The notes under the pieces: model-generated
What the model saw: the letters and a program-made list of their open reading frames with translations, nothing else
The model's database searches: none
What the model was told of the DNA's origin: nothing
Translations under genes and position numbers: made by a program
Source of the DNA: Planctomycetaceae bacterium
GTDB lineage: Bacteria > Planctomycetota > Planctomycetia > Planctomycetales > Planctomycetaceae
Reading direction: 5' to 3'
DNA: 50,540 nucleotides
Assembly (NCBI GenBank): GCA_018699955.1
Contig: JABISG010000001.1
Span: 1 to 50,540, forward strand
In this document: positions 45,083 to 50,540 of the stretch, piece after piece
How the letters are laid out: every line of letters begins with the position of its first letter
How positions within the stretch are numbered: the stretch's first letter is position 1

Positions 45083-47068
45083 ATGAAACTCCTCCTGGCC
45101 ATCTTGCTCTCGTCGGCGAGTCTGGTTCATGCTGCCGATGATGGCGTGCGTTGGAATTCCAAGTTCAGTGAGAGCTACCAAAGCGGGGCGGAAGGCAGGC
45201 GGGTGTCGTTCGCGGTTCGTTCGCCCCCTCGGGTTGAAGGTATGGAGAGATACCCTTTGCTCATCGCCCTGAGCGGGGGTCTTCGCGTGGCCCCGAGCGA
45301 ACAGTTTCCATTTTTTCAGGCCAACCCGACGCGCACCCGCATTTGGGGATATCGCGCGATCTCGACTTACGACGCGATGCAGGTCGTCACCACGATGCTG
45401 AAGAGGTATCCGATTGATCCGGACCGCGTTTATCTGATGGGCTTCTCCGCGGGCGGCAGTGGCGCGATGCACCTTGCGTCCTGTTATCCTGATCAATTCG
45501 CGGCCGTCCTTCCGTTGGTCGCTGCGGGCAACAACTACCCGCTTGCCAATTTCAAGAATCTCCCGGTCGCGTTTCACCACGGCGACAGGGACTGGACATC
45601 GTCGATTTGCAACGTGCGCGTCCAGGCGCAGAAAATGCAGGCGCTGGGCTTCCCGACGATTCTCAAAGAATACCCGGGAGCCGGCCATTCCATACCGGGA
45701 TCGCACGCGCCGCTGATGACCTGGCTGTTCGATCAAGAACGCAACCCCATTCCGCGAGCTATCTCGCACGACTGCGAAGCACCCTCGCTTGGGCGTTCCT
45801 ATTGGATCACGATTCGCGAGTTCGACGACCCCCACCAGCGCGCGTTCGTCGAGACCACGATCGACGACGAAACTGCAACAATCCGTCCGAAGAATATCGC
45901 CGCGCTTTCGTTAGCGCTGGAGTCATTGCCAAACATCAAGACAGTCCGGATTGGTAAGACTCGCCTGACGGCCGGTACCCACTACAAGTTTCAGGATGGC
46001 GATTGGCAACTCGTTGATGAGTTGCCGGAACCGCCGATTCGCCGCTACGAATCGGGAGCTGCTGCGAACTTGTATCAGGGTGAGCCACTTCTCATCGTCT
46101 ACGGAACGGCAGGCGATCGAACGGATCGGCTTCAAGCGGCTGCACGGAAGCTTTCGAAGTGCGGCGGTCCCGATTACTCGACTTTTCCTGGTTCGTTTCC
46201 CGTAGTGGCGGACGCCGATCTCACTGACGAGCAACAGTCGAACTCCAATCTGATTCTGATCGGCACAACCGAAGAAAACAGCATCAGCCAGGGCATCCTG
46301 CCGAAACTTCCGATCAAAATCCAGAATGGCACACTGGAAATCCAAGGCAGGTCGAACCTGCCGTTGGCAGGTCAGTTGTTAAGCATGCTTTTCCCAAATC
46401 CGAATCACCCGAAACGCCTCGTGTACTTGATGGCACCGTTTACCGATGAGGCGGGACTTGCCCGTTTCGCCGCTTCGCCGGCCGCTTTCCTCGCCGGCTC
46501 GGACGGCTTCGACCGTGTGAGTCAGGCAGATTTGCTCGTGCAAAACACGACGCATCAAATCGCGCGACAGATGCAGTTTGGCAAAGATTGGAACTGGATC
46601 AGATTTCCGGACGCAGACAAGCCGATTCCAGCCCGATACGCGGACCGGGCGAACCTCGCGCTGACCTACATGAAACTCATGAAGTCAAAATCCACCGCCG
46701 ACTTCGCGATCTGGTGGGGGCCGGCGGACAAAGGCATGTGGGGAGCTGATTTCAATGACCTGGAAAGCTACAACCCACAGTTCTATACCAAAGCGGATTT
46801 CAATACCCAGCGACGTCTCTTTGAGACCATGATTGGAAGTGTCTCCGGTGCCGATCTAAGAACAATCTGGAACCGATGGGGAACGAATCGGGAGTTACAA
46901 AGCGTTCCCGAGATTGTACTCGATGCGATTGAAGATGAAGAACAATATCACATCCACATTCCAATGGACATGTACATCAAGCTTGGCCAACGGCGAAAGA
47001 ACCTGGGCAATCCCAAGGAAGCTCCACGCATCTCGGCCAGGGAAGTCATGGCCGAGATATTCGAATAG
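45083..47068 (+). CDS. Exported alpha/beta-hydrolase (esterase/peptidase-like)
   Basis: The product has 661 residues from the ATG at 45083, chosen because a signal peptide starts there (MKLLLAILLSSASLVHAAD). The frame is open to 44954 and another ATG lies at 45047. The N-terminal 210 residues are a prolyl-oligopeptidase/feruloyl-esterase-type hydrolase: GFSAGGSG with nucleophile Ser122, HHGDRDW with the acid Asp168 or Asp170, and GAGHSIPG with His202. The C-terminal ~400 residues are poorly defined and include a late part with His/Arg-rich helices (NRWGTNRELQSVPEIVLDAI). It is probably periplasmic or secreted, acting on carbohydrate esters or peptides. Confidence 0.75.
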   Translation: MKLLLAILLSSASLVHAADDGVRWNSKFSESYQSGAEGRRVSFAVRSPPRVEGMERYPLLIALSGGLRVAPSEQFPFFQANPTRTRIWGYRAISTYDAMQVVTTMLKRYPIDPDRVYLMGFSAGGSGAMHLASCYPDQFAAVLPLVAAGNNYPLANFKNLPVAFHHGDRDWTSSICNVRVQAQKMQALGFPTILKEYPGAGHSIPGSHAPLMTWLFDQERNPIPRAISHDCEAPSLGRSYWITIREFDDPHQRAFVETTIDDETATIRPKNIAALSLALESLPNIKTVRIGKTRLTAGTHYKFQDGDWQLVDELPEPPIRRYESGAAANLYQGEPLLIVYGTAGDRTDRLQAAARKLSKCGGPDYSTFPGSFPVVADADLTDEQQSNSNLILIGTTEENSISQGILPKLPIKIQNGTLEIQGRSNLPLAGQLLSMLFPNPNHPKRLVYLMAPFTDEAGLARFAASPAAFLAGSDGFDRVSQADLLVQNTTHQIARQMQFGKDWNWIRFPDADKPIPARYADRANLALTYMKLMKSKSTADFAIWWGPADKGMWGADFNDLESYNPQFYTKADFNTQRRLFETMIGSVSGADLRTIWNRWGTNRELQSVPEIVLDAIEDEEQYHIHIPMDMYIKLGQRRKNLGNPKEAPRISAREVMAEIFE

Positions 47069-47113
47069 CGGTCGCGTTTCTCATAGCTTCACCCTACTGC
47101 ACTGACGACATTC

Positions 47114-48232
47114 TCACGGTCGCAGGTGAGTCAGTTTGTCGCGGTCAAGTTGTCCGCCGATTCCGATTGTTTCGGGCACTGCCAGGCGGCTCGATTGATA
47201 GCACAGGGGCGTTTCCAGCACATCGTCGGCGTACATTGCCGGGCCGATCAAGTCGGACGGCAGCGTGAGGTCGTGAATGGACGCCGCCAGATGCAATTGG
47301 GCGAGCGTGCCAGGCCCCATTTCGACCGTGCTTCCCAATAACAGCCCCACGCCGGCTGCCTGCGCCATTTCGGCGATATTGCGGGCCGGCCAGATACCGC
47401 CGCAGCCGGTGGTCGCAATGTTGAACCAGTCAAGCGATTCGTCGCGAATGTAACGAATCGCATCGTCGGCCGTCATTACGTGCTCAATTAACGGCACGTC
47501 CACCTGCTTGCGCAGCACGGCCAGTTCTTTGGAATCGCGAAACGCAACCGGCGTTTCGACACCCGAAATGTTGTGCCGCGCGAGCCGGGGAATATTCACC
47601 AGCGCTTCGTCCAACGTCCAACCGCCGTTGGGATCGATCTTGATGTTGGCCTGCGGCCCGGCGGCCTCACGCATCACGGCCAACCGTTCGTCGTCGAGAT
47701 CAATATCAACGCCCACCTTCAACTTGAACGCATCGAAGCCCGCTGCCGTCTTCTCGCGGATTTCCTCGCGCAGCAAATCGAGATCGTCGCGAATAAATGC
47801 GACCCACGACACATGCACGTGCCGCCGATGACTTCCTCCCAACAATTTGAAAACCGGAACACCTGCCGCCTGCGCCTGCAAATCGTAACAAAGCATATCG
47901 GCCCCGGCCGACACCAGCCGCGGAAACTCAAGCTCGGCCGAAAACGGAAACGCATCGCGCAAATCGGCATGAAGCTGTTGCAAGTCAAAGGGATCGCGAC
48001 CGATTAACAGCCGCGACAGTTGCTCTTTGAGTGTGTCGATGTCCGGCGACTCACTCACCGGCACATCAGAAATCTCCCCCCAACCGGTCAAGCCACTATC
48101 GGTGGTCGCCTCAACAAAGAGGAATTGCGATTTCTCAACCTGCTGCCGCGCCCCACCCCCTTCCTGTGCAATCTGCGTTGCATAGGCACGGGGGACAGCA
48201 ACCGGGTGGAGGTCTAATTCGATGATTTGCAT
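47114..48232 (-). CDS. Enolase-superfamily enzyme, muconate lactonizing/dipeptide epimerase-like, atypical
   Basis: The product has 372 residues with the two-domain fold of the muconate lactonizing subgroup. DAFKLKVG supplies the KxK pair (Lys170, Lys172). The metal ligands are Asp200 (IKIDPNGGW), Glu226 (VETPVAF) and Glu250 (LIEHV). The usual lysine strand NIKxxK reads NIATTGCGG (271-279), so both lysines on the opposite face are absent. Epimerases and lactonizing enzymes need that lysine, so the reaction is not predictable from homology. The start at 48232 is an ATG. Confidence 0.8.
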   Translation of the reverse strand: MQIIELDLHPVAVPRAYATQIAQEGGGARQQVEKSQFLFVEATTDSGLTGWGEISDVPVSESPDIDTLKEQLSRLLIGRDPFDLQQLHADLRDAFPFSAELEFPRLVSAGADMLCYDLQAQAAGVPVFKLLGGSHRRHVHVSWVAFIRDDLDLLREEIREKTAAGFDAFKLKVGVDIDLDDERLAVMREAAGPQANIKIDPNGGWTLDEALVNIPRLARHNISGVETPVAFRDSKELAVLRKQVDVPLIEHVMTADDAIRYIRDESLDWFNIATTGCGGIWPARNIAEMAQAAGVGLLLGSTVEMGPGTLAQLHLAASIHDLTLPSDLIGPAMYADDVLETPLCYQSSRLAVPETIGIGGQLDRDKLTHLRP

Positions 48233-48280
48233 GTTGTTTTCCGTGAGATGAGAAGAACGGGCGGTTTTCCATCCGAAACT

Positions 48281-48356
48281 GTAGCTGGATTCGCAAGAAT
48301 TCAGACAACAACAGAACCCGCATTGGAATCGTCTGAATTCTTGCGAATCCAGCTAC
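48281..48356. repeat. Inverted REP pair 1 (BIME-like)
   Basis: Two 26-bp copies (48281-48306 and 48331-48356) are perfect inverse repeats around a 24-nt spacer. Each half has a GTAG head, then stem halves GGATTC and GAATTC (one G-T) around a GCAA loop. The right copy ends 2 bases before the transposase stop. Confidence 0.9.
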
Positions 48357-48357
48357 G

Positions 48358-48921
48358 TTAGACGTGCAGCCCGTTTTTGAGCAAGTGCGAATAGATTCGC
48401 CAAAAACGTTCCCAATAATCGTCTTCGAACGGCTTCAACTCGGGATAACCCGGTACGAGACCACCGCTGTATGCATACTCGGCGTACCCATCGGGCGGGA
48501 CGAGTTCCTGTCGTTCTGGATTTCGGGCGATGTATTCCGCGACTTCCTCGAACGCGACACGCTCGCGTTTCTCCTCTCGCAGAACATGATCGTATGGCTG
48601 ATTCTGGAATCTCGCGCCCAATTGTTTCAGTGCGGGATTCAACTGCGTGCGGAAAAAACGCATCGCATTCCGCTGATCGCAACCGTCGAGGATTCCCACC
48701 CACAACATGTGAATGTGGTCGGGCATGCAACAGTAGATAGGGCAACACAATCCGAAGCGAAATGCCGTGTGGGCAAGAATCTCACGGTACTTGTAGTAGA
48801 AGATCGGAATGAGCCAGCCCGTTTTTCGTTCTTTCATCGCCAGCGACCAGTGAACGTAAGCTTGCCCGCAGTAGTATTCGGGCGGTAGCCGCTTCAGATA
48901 GTCGCGGCGTTTCTCAATCAC
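48358..48921 (-). CDS. REP-associated tyrosine transposase (RAYT, Y1 family)
   Basis: The product has 187 residues from a GTG at 48921 with GGAG 7 bases upstream; a TTG at 48939 is the alternative. The HUH motif is MPDHIHMLWVG (His69, His71). The late helix has YDHVLREEKRERVAFEEVAEYIARNPER, with Tyr130 the best-placed nucleophile. This is the single-strand nuclease that recognises REP hairpins with a GTAG head. Both sides of the gene carry such pairs (48281 and 48955), the pattern of a RAYT with its own repeats. The gene looks complete, and the protein acts on chromosomal repeats rather than moving itself as an IS. Confidence 0.88.
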   Translation of the reverse strand: MIEKRRDYLKRLPPEYYCGQAYVHWSLAMKERKTGWLIPIFYYKYREILAHTAFRFGLCCPIYCCMPDHIHMLWVGILDGCDQRNAMRFFRTQLNPALKQLGARFQNQPYDHVLREEKRERVAFEEVAEYIARNPERQELVPPDGYAEYAYSGGLVPGYPELKPFEDDYWERFWRIYSHLLKNGLHV

Positions 48922-48954
48922 GGCGATTCTCCAGAACAACGAAGTGACTCTCGT

Positions 48955-49030
48955 GTCGCTGGACTCGCAAGAGTTCAGATGAATCCAGAGTGAGTTCCGA
49001 GGTCGTCTGAATTCTTGCGAATCCAGCTAC
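48955..49030. repeat. Inverted REP pair 2 (BIME-like)
   Basis: The right half (49005-49030) is identical to that of pair 1. The left half (48955-48980) differs at four positions, with head GTCG and stem halves GGACTC and GAGTTC. The stem changes T to C and A to G in opposite arms, so pairing is kept. It lies upstream of the transposase. Confidence 0.88.
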
Positions 49031-49140
49031 TGCGTGGTTGCTTCCTCGACGATTTGCATCTCCGCATCCGCCAGGCCGTCGAACTCGTAGGTGAGTTCCC
49101 AAGTGAGCAATGTGAACATTCGGTTGCCCCATGTGTCCAT
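49027..49140 (-). other. Short open frame, possible gene remnant
   Basis: Thirty-seven codons from an ATG at 49140 end with a TAG inside REP pair 2. The last part (LTWELTYEFDGLADAEMQIVEEATTQ) reads like real protein. It may be the 3' end of a gene lost when the REP elements formed. No family was recognised. Confidence 0.3.
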
Positions 49141-49196
49141 GTTGACTTATAACACGTCATCTTGGGCTTACCGAGCATTCGGAGCAAGGAGGACAG

Positions 49197-50015
49197 TTGC
49201 CGAAGAACCAAATGATCGACAATCGCTTGGAATCGTATCGTAGCTTCTTTGATCGCGATTGGGCAAAGGAGATAAACGCCCTCGTCGATGGTACGCAACT
49301 CGATCCATTGGTGTTCAATCTTGGGATCGCGTGGAAAGGTGCCGCGAATACACACATGATGCCTTGGCTGCTTGTGGATTCCATCGGTGGCTTCGCAGAT
49401 AGTTTTGTAAATGCTCACGAACCGCCGACTGCAAGACTGATCTCCGCCCTTGTGACCAAACTCGACGATGAGGTACATGGAAAGATTCGCCCAATGATGC
49501 GGAAGGAATTGAAAGCGGCAATTCAGCGCATCAGCAATCAGGTAGATGATGCATTCGAGAGCCAACCGTACCGATTCGACCGCGACGAATACTGGATGTT
49601 CTACCTTGAACAATCGGAGTTTCAAGTGAGCCTTATCGCATCACAACGGTTGTGTTACGCCGGGCTGTTCTTCGGCTACGAAGACTTCGTCGTGAACTGT
49701 TACAAGATTCTGACGTCTGTTAAACGCTACCAGACAGGTCGCAGCACAAACGGCGACTTTGAAAAGGCGTTTGGACCTGAAGCGGCCCAATTCTGTTGGT
49801 CGGACGACAAAATCCAAATTGCACGTTTGGTGCGGAATGATCTGGTTCACAATGGTGCCAGGATCAGCCCCAAGCTTCAAGAACTGAAACATGGCCTGAC
49901 CGTCATTGATGGCGAATTACAGATCCTTGCCTGCGATACGTCGATGTTATTCCATCAGCTCAAGAAACGTGCCTTGCAGCTTGCGGACAGCACATTGAGT
50001 TTGATCACAGAGTGA
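49197..50015 (+). CDS. Hypothetical HEPN-like protein
   Basis: The product has 272 residues from a TTG at 49197, chosen because AAGGAGG lies just 4 bases upstream; the next ATG (49212) is too far from it. The protein is largely helical. Near the end it has LVRNDLVHNG (Arg213, Asn214, His218), the RNxxxH pattern of HEPN RNases. The rest matches no family I know. HEPN nucleases often act in toxin or defence systems with a partner, but none is adjacent. Confidence 0.55.
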   Translation: MPKNQMIDNRLESYRSFFDRDWAKEINALVDGTQLDPLVFNLGIAWKGAANTHMMPWLLVDSIGGFADSFVNAHEPPTARLISALVTKLDDEVHGKIRPMMRKELKAAIQRISNQVDDAFESQPYRFDRDEYWMFYLEQSEFQVSLIASQRLCYAGLFFGYEDFVVNCYKILTSVKRYQTGRSTNGDFEKAFGPEAAQFCWSDDKIQIARLVRNDLVHNGARISPKLQELKHGLTVIDGELQILACDTSMLFHQLKKRALQLADSTLSLITE

Positions 50016-50082
50016 TCTCTGCGTGCGCCAACGTAGTTGTTTCGAAAGTAGTCAATCGAAATATCGCTCTCGTACAGCGCGC

Positions 50083-50117
50083 AAAAACACCCGGCTGCGA
50101 TTTCTCGCAACCGGGTG
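50083..50117 (-). terminator. Rho-independent terminator of the 16S rRNA
   Basis: Arms at 50088-50100 and 50105-50117 pair at 12 of 13 positions with a 4-nt loop. Read on the minus strand the stem is followed by TTTTT (50083-50087). It lies 173 bases past the 16S 3' end. Confidence 0.8.
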
Positions 50118-50281
50118 CTTCTGTTATGCAAAATGGTTGGTGAGTCCAACAAGACGATTGTGGATTTCGAAACGGCTCCGATGGTTAATTACCAAACCGG
50201 TTCCATCGTTCTCATGTTGAGGCGACTATTGAATACCGAGGTATTCGGTTGAACTGAGGTCTGGTCGGATAGGTCAAATCA

Positions 50282-50540
<259 letters not shown>

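Overview
The window looks like a planctomycete (Planctomycetota) chromosome. The evidence is the PSD1-type cytochrome proteins with DUF1549/DUF1553, two exported DUF1501 proteins, a CRTAC1-like FG-GAP/ASPIC-UnbV protein, a B12-dependent ribonucleotide reductase, two Gfo/Idh/MocA oxidoreductases and a 16S rRNA 3' end with no 23S or tRNA behind it. GC content is moderate to high. Genes lie in short co-directional runs on both strands, with hairpin-forming repeats in many of the gaps.

Layout. 1-4.5 kb: the end of an RNA-metabolising metallo-beta-lactamase protein, an ASCH protein, trpBA (minus strand) and a class III aminotransferase. 4.7-6.5 kb: a zinc-ribbon/RDD membrane protein. 6.6-14.2 kb: a minus-strand run of exported or membrane proteins, in transcription order CRTAC1-like protein, small lipoprotein, TPR protein, polytopic membrane protein, seven-haem cytochrome and SGNH hydrolase-TPR. 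14.5-23 kb: DUF1501, aldo/keto reductase, SRAP (YedK/HMCES), HAD phosphatase, oxidoreductase, ExeA-like ATPase, rsmE, a divergent CsrA-like protein and an HD phosphohydrolase. 23-26.4 kb: an ABC-exporter homologue with ruined ATPase motifs and an ABC-2 permease. 26.6-34.3 kb: acylphosphatase, the WD40/DUF1549/DUF1501 set and canonical csrA. 34.8-38.9 kb: oxidoreductase, MBL-fold hydrolase and NTPase-pentapeptide protein. 39-44.2 kb: nrdJ, DUF2971 and a toxin-antitoxin pair whose toxin is frameshifted. 44.2-50 kb: coiled-coil protein, exported esterase, an unusual enolase-superfamily enzyme, a REP-associated transposase between paired REP elements and a HEPN-like orphan. The window ends in the 16S rRNA 3' end on the minus strand.

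The most interesting signal is in the CRTAC1-like gene. One in-frame UGA splits it into two same-frame pieces that together make a complete protein (800 codons, UGA at codon 586). The context is KPDG-UGA-TC, and a perfect 6-bp hairpin with a 6-nt loop starts 14 nt after the UGA, in the geometry expected of a bacterial SECIS element. I read it as a candidate selenoprotein; a nonsense mutation cannot be excluded from one sequence. Other points of note are the REP/transposase module with a compensatory base change in its hairpins, the CsrA-like protein with an inserted segment, the dead ABC ATPase, and two families of dispersed palindromes at gene ends.
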